In this document: in pieces, positions 24,772-34,224 of the stretch
Position numbering within the stretch: position 1 is the first letter of the stretch
How the letters are laid out: every line of letters begins with the position of its first letter
Source: Gemmobacter nectariphilus
GTDB lineage: Bacteria > Pseudomonadota > Alphaproteobacteria > Rhodobacterales > Rhodobacteraceae
Length of the DNA stretch: 64,000 nucleotides
Direction of reading: 5' to 3'
NCBI GenBank assembly: GCA_020721445.1
Contig: DYMU01000005.1
Coordinates: 109,394-173,393, forward strand
Made by a program: the position numbers and the translations under genes
Notes under the pieces: generated by a model
Database searches by the model: none
What the model was told of the DNA's origin: nothing
Seen by the model: the letters and a program-made list of their open reading frames with translations, nothing else

Positions 24772-26028
24772 ATGCCGCTTCTGGTGATGAAATTCGGCGG
24801 CACATCGGTGGCCGACCTGTCGCGGATCGAAAACGCCGCCAAGAAGGTGCAGCGCGAGGTGGCGCGCGGCTATGACGTGATCGTCATCGTCAGCGCGATG
24901 TCGGGCGAGACCAACAAGCTGGTCAGCTTTGTCGAAGGCACGTCCAAGCTCTATGATGCGCGCGAATATGATGCGGTCGTGACCGCCGGCGAGAATGTGA
25001 CCGCCGGGCTGATGGCGCTGCGCCTGCAGGAAATGGGCATACCCGCCCGGTCATGGCAGGGCTGGCAGGTGCCGATCAACACCACCAGCGCGCATGGCAG
25101 TGCGCGTTTTGTCAGCATCCCGCGTGATCATATCGACCAGAAGTTCGCCGAAGGCTTCAAGGTGGCGGTGGTCGCGGGCTTTCAGGGCGTGTCGGCCGAG
25201 GGCCGGCTGACGACGCTGGGCCGGGGCGGATCGGACACCACCGCCGTCGCCTTTGCCGCCGCCTTCGGGGCCGAGCGTTGCGATATCTACACCGATGTCG
25301 ATGGCATCTACACCACCGATCCGCGCATCGCCTCCAAGGCGCGCAAGCTGGAAAAGATCGCGTTTGAGGAAATGCTGGAACTGGCCTCGCTGGGGGCCAA
25401 GGTCTTGCAGACCCGGTCGGTCGAACTGGCGATGCGCTACAAGGTGCGCCTGCGCGTCTTGTCCTCGTTCGAGGATACCGACGAGAACTCTGGAACCCTG
25501 GTCTGCGACGAGGAGGAAATCATGGAATCGAAAGTCGTCTCTGGTGTGGCCTACAGCCGCGATGAAGCGAAAATGACCCTTGTCACCGTCGAGGACCGCC
25601 CCGGCGTCGCCAGCGCCATCTTCGGCCCCTTGGCCGAGGCCGGGGTCAACGTCGACATGATCGTTCAGAACATCTCGGAAAAGAACTACGGCAGCCACCC
25701 CGGCGCCGTGACCGACATGACCTTTTCGGTTCCGGTCAATCAGGTCGCCCGCGCGCAAAAGGCGATGGAAGACGCCCGCAGCGCGGGCCTGATCAATTAT
25801 GACGAACTGGTCGCCGATACCGAAGTGGCCAAGGTTTCGGTCGTCGGCATTGGCATGCGCAGCCAGGTCGGGGTTGCCGCCAAGATGTTTCAGGCCCTGT
25901 CGTCGGAAAACATCAACATCAAGGTCATCGCCACGTCCGAGATCAAGATCTCGGTGCTGATCGACCGCAAGTATATGGAACTGGCGGTGCAGGCGCTGCA
26001 CGATGCGTTCGAGTTGGACAAGGCCTGA
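24772..26028 (+). CDS. lysC: Aspartate kinase
   Basis: Phosphorylates aspartate at the start of lysine, threonine and methionine synthesis. It is 418 aa with the kinase domain MKFGGTSVADLSRIENAA, TAGENVTAGLMAL, LTTLGRGGSDTTAVAFAAA and DIYTDVDGIYTTDPR. Two ACT domains follow from about residue 265 (MTLVTVEDRPGVASAIFGPLAEAGVNVDMI; KVSVVGIGMRSQVGVAAKMF), which usually give feedback control by lysine/threonine. I start at ATG 24772, after GGGGGGAGGA, rather than the TTG one codon earlier. An internal ATG at codon 251 has its own strong ribosome site, which suggests a separate beta subunit. ptsP follows. Confidence 0.97.
   Translation: MPLLVMKFGGTSVADLSRIENAAKKVQREVARGYDVIVIVSAMSGETNKLVSFVEGTSKLYDAREYDAVVTAGENVTAGLMALRLQEMGIPARSWQGWQVPINTTSAHGSARFVSIPRDHIDQKFAEGFKVAVVAGFQGVSAEGRLTTLGRGGSDTTAVAFAAAFGAERCDIYTDVDGIYTTDPRIASKARKLEKIAFEEMLELASLGAKVLQTRSVELAMRYKVRLRVLSSFEDTDENSGTLVCDEEEIMESKVVSGVAYSRDEAKMTLVTVEDRPGVASAIFGPLAEAGVNVDMIVQNISEKNYGSHPGAVTDMTFSVPVNQVARAQKAMEDARSAGLINYDELVADTEVAKVSVVGIGMRSQVGVAAKMFQALSSENINIKVIATSEIKISVLIDRKYMELAVQALHDAFELDKA
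25511..25524 (+). promoter_or_regulatory. Internal ribosome site and start for an LysC beta subunit
   Basis: Inside lysC, AGGAGG is followed 5 bases later by an in-frame ATG (25522). Translation from it would give the 168-residue regulatory C-terminus with both ACT domains. Alpha2beta2 aspartokinases in several bacteria are made this way. Confidence 0.6.
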
Positions 26029-26219
26029 CCCACCCCGCGCCGCCTGGACCACCTGCGCCCTTGCATTTACGGCCTGCGCAAAGCATAGGCACCCTGCCCG
26101 CCGCCCGGGCAGCAGCCACCGCCCGTGCGCCTTCGGGCCGGTTTCGGCCGGCTGCGCACTGCCCTTTCCCCGCCGCCGGGCCTCGCCTATAGAGAGAGGA
26201 GCACAAAGGACAGCACGCC

Positions 26220-28463
26220 ATGCCAGAACGGTCAGAAAGTGACAGCCGCAAGCTTTTGCGTCGCCTGCGTGATGTTCTGGGCGCGCAGTCCAAGGGCCAG
26301 GAACGGCTGGACCGCATCACCCATCTGATCGCCGACTCGATGCAGACCGAGGTCTGCTCGATATACCTGTTCCGCGACCCCGAAACGCTGGAACTGTGCG
26401 CCACCGAAGGGCTGAAGCCCGAAGCCGTGCACCAGACCCGGATGAAGCTGGGCGAAGGTCTGGTCGGCCGCGTCGCGCGCACCAACACGCCCGTCAACAC
26501 CGCCGATGCGCCCGGCGAAAAAGGGTTTCGCTACATGCCCGAAACCGGGGAAGAGCTGTTCTCCAGCTTCCTTGGCGTTCCCATCCAGCGGGTTGGCGAA
26601 AAGCTGGGCGTGCTGGTGGTGCAGTCAAAGACCGCGCGGCAATATTCCGATGACGAGATTTACGCGCTGGAAGTCGTGGCCATGGTGCTGGCCGAGATGA
26701 CCGAACTGGGCGCCTTCACCAGCGATGAAGACGGCATGCGCGCCCTGCACCGCCAGCCGGTGATGTTTCGGGGCAGCACCGGCCAGGAAGGCGCTGCCGA
26801 AGGCAATGTCTGGCTGCACGAACCCCGCGTGGTGGTCACCAACCCGGTGGCCGACGATCCGCTGACCGAGATTGACCGCATCCGCGAGGCGGTGGGCAAG
26901 CTGCGCGTGTCGGTCGATGACCTGCTGTCGGCGGCCAGCCTCGACAAGGAGCAGAAACAGGTGCTCGAGGCCTACCGGATGTTTGCCAACTCGCGCGGCT
27001 GGCTGCGCCGGATGGAGGAAGACATCCACAGCGGCCTGTCCGCCGAAGCCGCGGTGGAAAAGGAACAATCCGCCGCCCGCGCCCGGCTGGAACAGGTGCC
27101 CGACGCCTATCTGCGCGACCGCCTGCATGATCTGGACGACCTGTCGAACCGGCTGTTGCGCATCCTGACCGGGCAAGGCGCCGATACCGGGGCGGAAATG
27201 CCGGAAAACCCGGTGCTGGTCGCGCGCAACATCGGCCCGGCCGAACTCTTGGACTACGGCCGCAAACTGCGCGGCGTGGTGCTCGAAGAAGGCTCGGTCG
27301 GCAGCCATGCCGCCATCGTCGCCCGCGCGCTGGCGATCCCGCTGGTGATCCATGCCAGAAAGATCACCACCGAGGCGCTGAACGGCGACCATATCCTTGT
27401 CGATGGCGATCAGGGCATTGCGCATCTGCGCCCCGAAGAAACCGTGGCCCGCGCCTTTCGCGACAAGATCGCCATGCAGGCCGAGGCGCAAAAGCGCTAT
27501 GCCTCGCTGCGCGCCCTGCCCGCCACCACCTTGTGCGGCACCACGGTGTCGCTGCAGATGAACGCAGGCCTGATGGCCGACCTGCCCAGTCTGGAAAACT
27601 CGGGCGCCGACGGGGTGGGGCTGTTTCGCACCGAATTGCAGTTTCTGGTGCGCAACAAGATGCCGCAACGCGCCGAACTGGCCGCGCTTTATGCCCGGGT
27701 GATCGACGCAGCCCGTGGCCGCCGCGTGGCCTTCCGCACCCTTGATATCGGCTCCGACAAGGTGCTGCCCTACATGAAGCCGAATGACGAGCCGAACCCC
27801 GCCATGGGCTGGCGCGCCATTCGCGTCGGGCTGGACAAGCCGGGGGTGTTGCGCATGCAGATGCAGGCGCTGATCCGGGCCTCGGGCGAACGGCCCTTGA
27901 CCGTGATGTTCCCGTTCGTCTCGGAATTTTCCGAGTTTCAGCAGGCCCGCAGCCATGTCTTGCGTGAGATGCACCGCGAACGCTTGCTGGGCCACCCGGT
28001 GCCGGCGCGGCTTGACATCGGGGCCATGCTGGAAACCCCCAGCCTCGCCTATGCCCCCAAGGCGTTTTTCGATCTGGCAGATTTCGTCTCGATCGGCGGC
28101 AATGACCTCAAGCAGTTCTTCTTTGCCGCCGATCGCGAAAACGAACGGGTCCGCCGCCGCTATGACATGCTGAACCTGACGTTTCTTGATTTCCTGCAAG
28201 GCATCATCGCGCGCTGCGCGGCCTCGGGCACGCCCTTGTCGTTTTGCGGCGAAGATGCCGGGCGCCCGATCGAGGCTTTGGCGCTGGTCGCCCTTGGCCT
28301 GCGCAGCCTGTCGATGCGCCCGGCCTCGATCGGCCCGGTCAAGGCGCTCTTGCGCCGGGTGAACATCGCACAGGCCCGGGCGGTCATTGACGATGCCCGC
28401 CGCCGCGGCGATGAAAGCGCCCGCCCCGCGCTGATGGATTGGCTGGCCACCCAAGGCACCTGA
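26220..28463 (+). CDS. ptsP: PEP-protein phosphotransferase PtsP (EI-Ntr)
   Basis: First enzyme of the nitrogen-type phosphotransferase relay: takes phosphate from PEP and passes it to NPr, then EIIA-Ntr. It is 747 aa: a GAF domain at ~20-160 (LDRITHLIADSMQTEVCSIYLFRDP), the PEP-utilising N-terminal helices, the phosphohistidine segment GSVGSHAAIVARALAIPLVI, and the barrel with GVGLFRTELQFLVRNKMP, FRTLDIGSDK and SIGGNDLKQFFFAADREN. The start has AAAGGA upstream. It follows lysC by 191 bases. NPr and EIIA-Ntr genes are not in the window. Confidence 0.95.
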   Translation: MPERSESDSRKLLRRLRDVLGAQSKGQERLDRITHLIADSMQTEVCSIYLFRDPETLELCATEGLKPEAVHQTRMKLGEGLVGRVARTNTPVNTADAPGEKGFRYMPETGEELFSSFLGVPIQRVGEKLGVLVVQSKTARQYSDDEIYALEVVAMVLAEMTELGAFTSDEDGMRALHRQPVMFRGSTGQEGAAEGNVWLHEPRVVVTNPVADDPLTEIDRIREAVGKLRVSVDDLLSAASLDKEQKQVLEAYRMFANSRGWLRRMEEDIHSGLSAEAAVEKEQSAARARLEQVPDAYLRDRLHDLDDLSNRLLRILTGQGADTGAEMPENPVLVARNIGPAELLDYGRKLRGVVLEEGSVGSHAAIVARALAIPLVIHARKITTEALNGDHILVDGDQGIAHLRPEETVARAFRDKIAMQAEAQKRYASLRALPATTLCGTTVSLQMNAGLMADLPSLENSGADGVGLFRTELQFLVRNKMPQRAELAALYARVIDAARGRRVAFRTLDIGSDKVLPYMKPNDEPNPAMGWRAIRVGLDKPGVLRMQMQALIRASGERPLTVMFPFVSEFSEFQQARSHVLREMHRERLLGHPVPARLDIGAMLETPSLAYAPKAFFDLADFVSIGGNDLKQFFFAADRENERVRRRYDMLNLTFLDFLQGIIARCAASGTPLSFCGEDAGRPIEALALVALGLRSLSMRPASIGPVKALLRRVNIAQARAVIDDARRRGDESARPALMDWLATQGT

Positions 28464-28497
28464 CGCCCCCCAACACCGTCGCAAGATGCCGCCTTGG

Positions 28498-28535
28498 GTT
28501 TCCTCTTGGCCCAAATACCCCCGCCGGAGGCTCCT
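28498..28535 (+). repeat. Dispersed intergenic palindromic element, copy 4
   Basis: TTTCCTCTTGGCCCAAATAC followed by CCCCGCCGGAGG lies between the convergent ptsP and ecsC genes. The core matches the other copies with one change; the second hairpin is degenerate. Confidence 0.65.
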
Positions 28536-28540
28536 GCCCG

Positions 28541-29314
28541 TCAGGCGCGGCGCAACCGTGGCGCTTCGACCGCCTGACCAAAGGCCGCCAGCACCTCGTC
28601 CTCGCCATAGATCCGCGACAGGCGCAGCAGGGCAAAGCGGATGCGGGCCACCTCGACATAATACTGCAAGAACGCGGCATTCAGCCCGGCCCCGGTCACC
28701 GCCCCCAAGACCGGCACCGCTTGCGCCGCCAGCTTCTGCCCCAGGGCCAGCGCCAGTTTCGGCGCGACAGTGGCAATGATCTTGTGCACCGCAGGCCCGG
28801 TCAGGGTGATGCGCGCCGACAGAAAGCTGGTGTTGATGCCGTCATCGCTGGCCAGCGGGCTGCCCGCACCAAACACGCGAATGCACTCGGCCCGGATCGC
28901 GGGCTCATCGGGGTCAAAGCCCTCGGCGCGGGCCGCCTGGCGGATGGCATGCAAGATCAGCGTGATCGTCACCGGCAGTTCGGCCAGCGCTGTGGGCAGC
29001 CCCCCGGCCCCGCCGGCCGCACCCGATGCCATCACCGCCACCAGTGACCCGCGCGCGCCGGGGTCGGGCAGACGCTCGCCCTGCCCCGCCATCGCATAGG
29101 CGGCGGCAAGGCCCTGTTCGGCCAGCCGGTCCAACTGCCCGCGGGTGGTCGCAGGCAACAGCTTCATCTGCTTTTCCAGGCTGCCGCCCAGCCGGTTGAC
29201 CAGCGCCATGACCGGCCCATTGGCCCGCCGATAGCGCAGCCCCAAGGCAGCGATTTCGGGGCCAAAGGCATCAACCGGGTCATAGACCACAACGGGATTC
29301 GGGTTTTGCTCCAT
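28541..29314 (-). CDS. EcsC family protein
   Basis: A 257-aa member of the EcsC family (named after Bacillus EcsC; biochemical role unclear). Consistent features are ANGPVMALVNRLGGSLEKQMKLLP near the N-terminus, the Gly/Ala-rich GAAGGAGGLPTALAELPVTITLILHAIRQ and the C-terminal VPVLGAVTGAGLNAAFLQYYVEVARIRFALLRL. Amphipathic glycine-rich segments suggest membrane association. It is convergent with ptsP. Apart from the family match I cannot assign a function. Confidence 0.8.
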   Translation of the reverse strand: MEQNPNPVVVYDPVDAFGPEIAALGLRYRRANGPVMALVNRLGGSLEKQMKLLPATTRGQLDRLAEQGLAAAYAMAGQGERLPDPGARGSLVAVMASGAAGGAGGLPTALAELPVTITLILHAIRQAARAEGFDPDEPAIRAECIRVFGAGSPLASDDGINTSFLSARITLTGPAVHKIIATVAPKLALALGQKLAAQAVPVLGAVTGAGLNAAFLQYYVEVARIRFALLRLSRIYGEDEVLAAFGQAVEAPRLRRA

Positions 29315-29356
29315 ACCCGATGATATGGGTTTGCCCGCGCGCGGTGCAATGGGCGC

Positions 29357-29842
29357 CTAGACGGCTTTTGTCACCGCACCCGCCACACCGGCCCAGGCCC
29401 CGGCCTTCAGCTCCAGCCCCAGCACCCGGTCGGGGTTCGTGGGCGGCGGCATCACCACACCGTCCAGCCTGCGAAAGCCAAAGCGGCTGTAATAGGGCGC
29501 GTCCCCCACCAGCAACACCCGCTCCCACCCCAGACGCCGCGCCTCGGCCAGACTTTCGCGAATCAGCAGCCCGCCCAGCCCTTCCCCCTGCCGGGTCGGG
29601 TGAACGGCGACCGGCCCCAACAGCAGCACATCCTTGCCCGCCACCCGGGCCGGCCAATAGCGGATCACCGCCGCCAGGGCATTTTCGTCATCGCGCAAGG
29701 TCAGGCACAGCGCCGCCACCGTGGGCACCCCGTCGCGCAACCGGTAAGAAGACAGCGCCGTGCGACCGGGGGAAAAGCACAGGTCATACAGCGCCTCGAC
29801 CTCCCACCAGTCGTCTTCGGTCTCTTCCTCCAGCTTGAACAC
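29357..29842 (-). CDS. GNAT-family N-acetyltransferase
   Basis: Predicted acetyl-CoA-dependent acetyltransferase of 161 aa. The acetyl-CoA binding motif is VLLLGPVAVHPTRQGEGLGGLLIRESLAEARRLGW, followed by VLLVGDAPYYSRFGFRRL, the usual GNAT C-terminal strand. I chose the GTG at 29842 (FKLEEETEDDWWEVEALYDLCF) because AAGGGGA lies about 9 bases upstream; the track's longer start adds an Arg-rich piece. The substrate is unknown. It is divergent from the flavin reductase 119 bases away. Confidence 0.85.
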   Translation of the reverse strand: MFKLEEETEDDWWEVEALYDLCFSPGRTALSSYRLRDGVPTVAALCLTLRDDENALAAVIRYWPARVAGKDVLLLGPVAVHPTRQGEGLGGLLIRESLAEARRLGWERVLLVGDAPYYSRFGFRRLDGVVMPPPTNPDRVLGLELKAGAWAGVAGAVTKAV

Positions 29843-29961
29843 GGCGACAGATCCCCTTGGCCCCAAGAAACACCGAAACAGCAGGCGATTCCGCCGCAAT
29901 GCCCGTGGCATGCGCCCGTAACATGCGTTTATGTCAGGTTCAAATCCAGAAAGGCCCGCCC

Positions 29962-30546
29962 ATGTTCTACCGCCCCGAAGACGGCCACGGTCTGCCGCAC
30001 AACCCGTTTGGCGCCATCGTCACCCCGCGCCCGATCGGCTGGATTTCGACGACCGGCGCACAGGGCGACAACCTCGCCCCCTATTCGTTCTTCAATGCGG
30101 TGGCCTACGCCCCGCCGCAGGTGATGTTCGCCTCGACCGGGGTCAAGGACAGCCTGACCAACATCCGCGATACCGGGGCGTTTGCCGTCAACATCGTCGC
30201 CGCAAACCAGTTGCGGCAGATGAGCGACACCTCCGCCGCCCTGCCGCATGGCGAGGATGAGTTCACCCGCGCCGGTGTCGCCAAGGCCGCCTGCACCACC
30301 ATTCCCTGCCCGCGCGTGAAGGGCAGCCCCGCCACGCTGGAATGCCGGATGACGCAGATCATCGCCTTGCAGGGCCGCGACAATTTCCTGATCCTTGGCA
30401 CGGTGACCGGCATCCACCTGCGCGATGATTGCCTTGTGGATGGCCGGTTTGACGTGACCCGGTTTCAGCCGGTCGGGCGGTTGGGCTACCGCGACTATGT
30501 GGTGGTGCGCGATGTGGTGGAACTTGCGCGACCGGGGGAAAGCTGA
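29962..30546 (+). CDS. Flavin reductase-like domain protein
   Basis: A 194-aa protein of the FMN-binding split-barrel type (flavin reductase/DIM6). Key stretches are NPFGAIVTPRPIGWISTTGAQGDNLAPYSFFNAVAYAPPQVMFAS, SLTNIRDTGAFAVNIVA and a C-terminal VGRLGYRDYVVV. Such proteins reduce flavins or bind FMN in small oxidoreductases; the partner is not evident here. The ATG at 29962 has AGAAAGG upstream. It is divergent from the GNAT gene. Confidence 0.87.
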   Translation: MFYRPEDGHGLPHNPFGAIVTPRPIGWISTTGAQGDNLAPYSFFNAVAYAPPQVMFASTGVKDSLTNIRDTGAFAVNIVAANQLRQMSDTSAALPHGEDEFTRAGVAKAACTTIPCPRVKGSPATLECRMTQIIALQGRDNFLILGTVTGIHLRDDCLVDGRFDVTRFQPVGRLGYRDYVVVRDVVELARPGES

Positions 30547-30583
30547 GCACACTGTCGCCAGACCGTCCCTTGGCAGGTGACCC

Positions 30584-31573
30584 ATGCTGGTGTTGCGCGT
30601 CCTTCGATCCCTCCGCCTGGCCGTGGCGTTGTGCGCGCTGGGGTCTGAAGCATCGGCGCAGACATGGCAGGTTTCGACCTTTGACAACGGCGCGTGGTTC
30701 GAGGCCTGGGTCACGGCGGCCGAGAACTGGCCCGAGTTTCATTGTGGCGGTGTGTCGCCCCGCGGCCTGCCGCTGCCCGAGTCGGATGAAGCCATGCTGA
30801 CCCAGCCCGGCACGCTGGGGCTGATCATGCCAGACCGCCCCGGGCTTGGATATTACGATCCCCCGCCGCGCAGCGACCTGCGGCTGGTGACAGATCGCAA
30901 CGCCTTTGGCCTGCCCCATGCCACCTATGATCTGCTCAATGCCGACGGCTGGACTCATCCGATCGGCACAAAAGACGCGGCCATTGCTGCCCTGTCCTCC
31001 AGCCAATCCTGGGCCATCGACGGCGCGCATGGCCGCTGGGGTCCGTTCCCCTCAACGGGCCTTGGCCCGGCCCTGACGGCGATGATCGCCTATTGCGAGG
31101 CCAGATGGGCCACCCCGCCACAGGCACAGACCCCGGCCCCTGCGGCAGCGCCCGATGTGACCGCGCTGATGCAGGCCGCCCTGGCCCGCGACCTTGCCCG
31201 GACCTGCGAAGGGCGCGGATACCTTGTCGACCCCGGCAATCCGCTTTCTGCCGACCTTGACGCCGATGGCCAGCCCGACCTTGTGATGGATTTCCGCGCC
31301 GTCACCTGCCCGGGCGAGACCCATCAAAGCCATTGCGGCGCAGCGCTGTGCAGCCTCTCGGTCTATCTGTCCAGCCGCTATCCGCTGACCGGCACCTCTG
31401 ACGATATTCTGGGGATCGGCACCACGCTGGTGCAGGGCACCGATGGCAAGGTCTGGATCGGCACCGGCAACACGGCGGCTTCTTGCCCCGATGCCTATGA
31501 TCCGGCCACCTGCACCTTCTATTGGCGTGTGGGGGCCGACGGGCTGGAGGTTGTGCCCCGCCCCGCCCCCTGA
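30584..31573 (+). CDS. Secreted protein of unknown function with a calcium-loop-like motif
   Basis: A 329-aa exported protein: signal peptide MLVLRVLRSLRLAVALCALGSEASAQ, with AGGTG just upstream. The N-terminal half (WQVSTFDNGAWFEAWVTAAENW; FHCGGVSPRGLPLP) is unlike domains I know. After a Pro/Ala linker near residue 180, the second half has DLDADGQPDLVMDF, a D-x-D-x-DG pattern like calcium-binding loops of FG-GAP/VCBS repeats, plus several Cys residues. Probably periplasmic. It lies between a flavin reductase and cpdB and has no clear partner. Confidence 0.7.
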   Translation: MLVLRVLRSLRLAVALCALGSEASAQTWQVSTFDNGAWFEAWVTAAENWPEFHCGGVSPRGLPLPESDEAMLTQPGTLGLIMPDRPGLGYYDPPPRSDLRLVTDRNAFGLPHATYDLLNADGWTHPIGTKDAAIAALSSSQSWAIDGAHGRWGPFPSTGLGPALTAMIAYCEARWATPPQAQTPAPAAAPDVTALMQAALARDLARTCEGRGYLVDPGNPLSADLDADGQPDLVMDFRAVTCPGETHQSHCGAALCSLSVYLSSRYPLTGTSDDILGIGTTLVQGTDGKVWIGTGNTAASCPDAYDPATCTFYWRVGADGLEVVPRPAP

Positions 31574-31644
31574 TGCGCCGCGACATCCGCCTGTCACACC
31601 ACCAGCTTAAGTGATTGATTAACCAACAACAGCGAGGTGCCCCA

Positions 31645-33609
31645 ATGCTTTCCCTGTCCCGCCGTCAGTTCCTCTTGACCACCACCGCCAGCACCCTTGT
31701 GGCGCTGCACCCCTTTGCCGCCCGCGCGCAGGCGGGGCAAGCACATCTGCGCATCCTTGCCACCACCGACCTGCATTGCCACGTCCAGTCCTATGATTAC
31801 TACGCCGACAAACCCAACGACACGATGGGCCTTGCCCGCACCGCCAGCCTGATCGCCGCCATCCGGGCCGAGGCCGGCAACAGCATCACCGTCGACAACG
31901 GCGACTACATGCAGGGCAACCCGATGGCCGACTTCATCGCCTATTCCAAGGGCATGAAAGACGGCGACCTGCACCCGGTGATCGCCGGCATGAACGCGCT
32001 TGGCTTTGACGCAGGCACCCTTGGCAACCATGAATTCAACTATGGCGTGCCCTTCCTTGATCTGGTCAATGCACGGGCCGAATTTCCCATCGTCTGCGCC
32101 AACTTTGCCAAATCGCTGGGCGCCAGCCCGCGCGAAGACCTGCTTTACACCCAACCCTACGTCATCCTTGACCGCGAGCTGACCGACGGTGCTGGGGCCA
32201 AACTGCCGATCCGCATCGGCCTGATCGGCTTTGTGCCGCCGCAGATCCTGCAATGGGACCGCAGCCATCTAGAGGGCAAGTTCGCCGTGCGCGACATCGT
32301 GACGGCGGCACAGGCCTGGGTGCCGCAGATGCGCGAAGACGGCGCCGACATCGTGGTGGCGCTGTGCCATTCCGGCATCGACGCCGGGCCTTACGCCGAG
32401 GGCATGGAAAACGCCGCCCTGCATCTGGCCGCCGTGACGGGCATCGACGCGGTGGTCACCGGCCACCATCACCGCCAATTCCCCGGCAAGGATTTTGAGG
32501 GCGAAGGCATCGACAACGCCAACGGCACCCTGATGGGCAAGCCCGCCGTGATGGCCGGCTTCTGGGGCAGCCACATGGGGATGATCGACCTCTTGCTGGC
32601 GCAAGACGGCGGCACATGGACCATCGCTGCCCACGAATCAACCCTCCGCCCGATCTATGAACGGCTCGAAGACCGCTCGATCAAGCCGCTGGCGACCGAC
32701 TTCGCCCCGGCGATTGCCGCCACCGCAACCACGCATGACGAAACCCTGGCTTACGTCCGCGCCGAAGTGGGCAAGACCGAGGCCCCCTTGCACAGCTACT
32801 TTGCCCTCGTGGCCGATGACCCTTCGGTGCAGATCGTCAGCCTCGCACAGGTCTGGTATGTCACCCAACTGCTGAAAGGCACCGCGCATGAAGGCCTGCC
32901 GATCCTGTCGGCCGCGGCCCCCTTCAAGGCGGGCGGGCGTGGCGGGCCGGACTATTACACCGATGTCGCCACAGGCCCGGTCGCCATCAAGAACGTCGCC
33001 GACCTCTACCTTTACCCCAACACGCTGCAAGCGGTGCGGGTCACCGGCGCGCAGCTGAAAGACTGGCTGGAACGCAGCGCGGGCCTGTTCAACCAGATCA
33101 CGCCCGGCGCGGCCGATCAGCCCCTGATCAACCCCGATTTCCCCAGCTACAATTTCGACGTGATCGACGGGCTGACCTATCAGATCGATGTGACGCAACC
33201 GTCGAAATACGCCCCCGATGGCGCGCTGGCCAACAAGGACGCGAACCGCATCGTGAACCTGATGTTCAACGGCGCGCCGGTTGATCCGGCGGCCGAATTC
33301 ATCGTGGCGTCGAACAACTACCGCGCCGGCGGCGGCGGCACCTTCCCCGGGGCCGATGGCAGCACCACCATCCTGCGCGCGCCCGACACCAACCGCGACG
33401 TGATCGTGCGTTACATCGTTGATCAGGGCACCATCCGCCCCGCCGCCGATGCGAACTGGAGCTTCGCCCCCGCAGGTGGTGCCACCGTCACCTTCGACAC
33501 CGGCCCCAAAGCCGCCGCCTACCTGCCCGAGGTGCAAGCCCGTGGGTTGAAGATCGAAGCCGCCGGTGAAGGCGAAGGCGGCTTCGCCCGCTTCCGCATC
33601 ACGCTGTAA
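31645..33609 (+). CDS. cpdB: 2',3'-cyclic-nucleotide 2'-phosphodiesterase/3'-nucleotidase
   Basis: Periplasmic enzyme that opens 2',3'-cyclic nucleotides and removes 3'-phosphate, supplying nucleosides and phosphate. It is 654 aa with a twin-arginine signal ([12 protein letters not shown]). The metallophosphatase domain has [43 protein letters not shown] and [10 protein letters not shown]. The C-terminal 5'-nucleotidase domain has [28 protein letters not shown] and FAPAGG. GAGGTG precedes the ATG at 31645. A repeat-rich gap follows. Confidence 0.93.
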   Translation: MLSLSRRQFLLTTTASTLVALHPFAARAQAGQAHLRILATTDLHCHVQSYDYYADKPNDTMGLARTASLIAAIRAEAGNSITVDNGDYMQGNPMADFIAYSKGMKDGDLHPVIAGMNALGFDAGTLGNHEFNYGVPFLDLVNARAEFPIVCANFAKSLGASPREDLLYTQPYVILDRELTDGAGAKLPIRIGLIGFVPPQILQWDRSHLEGKFAVRDIVTAAQAWVPQMREDGADIVVALCHSGIDAGPYAEGMENAALHLAAVTGIDAVVTGHHHRQFPGKDFEGEGIDNANGTLMGKPAVMAGFWGSHMGMIDLLLAQDGGTWTIAAHESTLRPIYERLEDRSIKPLATDFAPAIAATATTHDETLAYVRAEVGKTEAPLHSYFALVADDPSVQIVSLAQVWYVTQLLKGTAHEGLPILSAAAPFKAGGRGGPDYYTDVATGPVAIKNVADLYLYPNTLQAVRVTGAQLKDWLERSAGLFNQITPGAADQPLINPDFPSYNFDVIDGLTYQIDVTQPSKYAPDGALANKDANRIVNLMFNGAPVDPAAEFIVASNNYRAGGGGTFPGADGSTTILRAPDTNRDVIVRYIVDQGTIRPAADANWSFAPAGGATVTFDTGPKAAAYLPEVQARGLKIEAAGEGEGGFARFRITL

Positions 33610-33641
33610 ACGCCACGCCCTTCGGCGCCCCCTCCCCCAAA

Positions 33642-33857
33642 GCGCACCTCCCCTCCCCTCGTGGGGGGGGTCGGGGGTGGGGGGCGGCGTTGCCGATCTT
33701 GTCACCCAGCCCCCCCTCCCCAGCCCTCCCCCACAAGGGGGGAGGGAGGCGCAGCACGAACCGTTACCCACGTCTCGCCCTCAAAAAGCGCACCCTCACC
33801 GCACCGCACCTCCCCTCCCCCCCGTGGGGAGGGGATGGGGGTGGGGGGCCGCGTTGC
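33642..33857. repeat. Cluster of CCCCTCCCC/GGGGAGGGG hairpin repeats
   Basis: A direct repeat starts at about 33642 and again at about 33787: AGCGCACC, then CTCCCCTCCCC, CGTGGGG, GGGGGTGGGG and CGTTGCC. Between them CCCTCCCCCACAAGGGGGGAGGG (33724-33747) forms a further hairpin. A relative lies at 16353-16386 near metZ. Confidence 0.75.
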
Positions 33858-33889
33858 CGCGCGACGGGTGGGTTAGCCTCCGCCTCGCG

Positions 33890-34033
33890 TCACAAATCCA
33901 GCGCGCCCTGTGCCGTGCCGTCCACCTCGCGCGCCGCGCGCTTGAAGCTGTCTTGCCGCAGCGCGGGCAGGTTCACCGCGCAGGTGCGCAGTTCCAATGC
34001 CGTTACGATTTGAACGGTCTGGATGCGCGACAC
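33890..34033 (-). CDS. Possible 47-residue protein or remnant
   Basis: From a GTG at 34033 the minus strand encodes about 47 residues beginning SRIQTVQIVTALELRTCAVN and ending GTAQGALDL before a TGA. Third codon positions are about 83% G/C by hand count, like real genes here. There is only a weak G-rich ribosome site, and I do not recognise the sequence. It could be a small conserved protein or the tail of a decayed gene. The track's longer ORF (107 aa) has unconvincing sequence before this point. Confidence 0.35.
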   Translation of the reverse strand: MSRIQTVQIVTALELRTCAVNLPALRQDSFKRAAREVDGTAQGALDL

Positions 34034-34224
34034 CGCCCCAAAGCCCCGGCAAGCCTTTATGCCGCAGGGGGTGGGGGCCTCAATGCGTTGCCAAAAGCTT
34101 AATCTCTTGCAGTCAAGCCCTTGATTTCCTTGGATCCGACAGCCTGTCTCACAGCGGGCAGCGCCCCCCTTTTCCCCGCCCGCAACCCGGCCTAAGATCG
34201 GCGCAACCAGCACGGGGGCAGCGC

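Larger units (their letters stand above)
33610..34224. other. Repeat-rich intergenic region between cpdB and mtnP
   Basis: 615 bases without a confident gene. The first 260 bases hold three GC-rich hairpin-forming repeats (separate entry) and two direct copies of a block ending GGGGGTGGGG...CGTTGCC. The second part is less repetitive; on its minus strand lies a possible 47-codon ORF (33890-34033). No tRNA or known RNA was recognised. Confidence 0.7.

Noticed and set aside
26625-28514. 629-codon minus-strand ORF over ptsP
   Set aside because: ptsP is complete with all EI motifs; the antisense ORF has no recognisable domain.
31607-31622. CtrA-like site TTAA...TTAA before cpdB
   Set aside because: The spacer is 8 bases, not the 7 of the CtrA consensus, so I did not call it.
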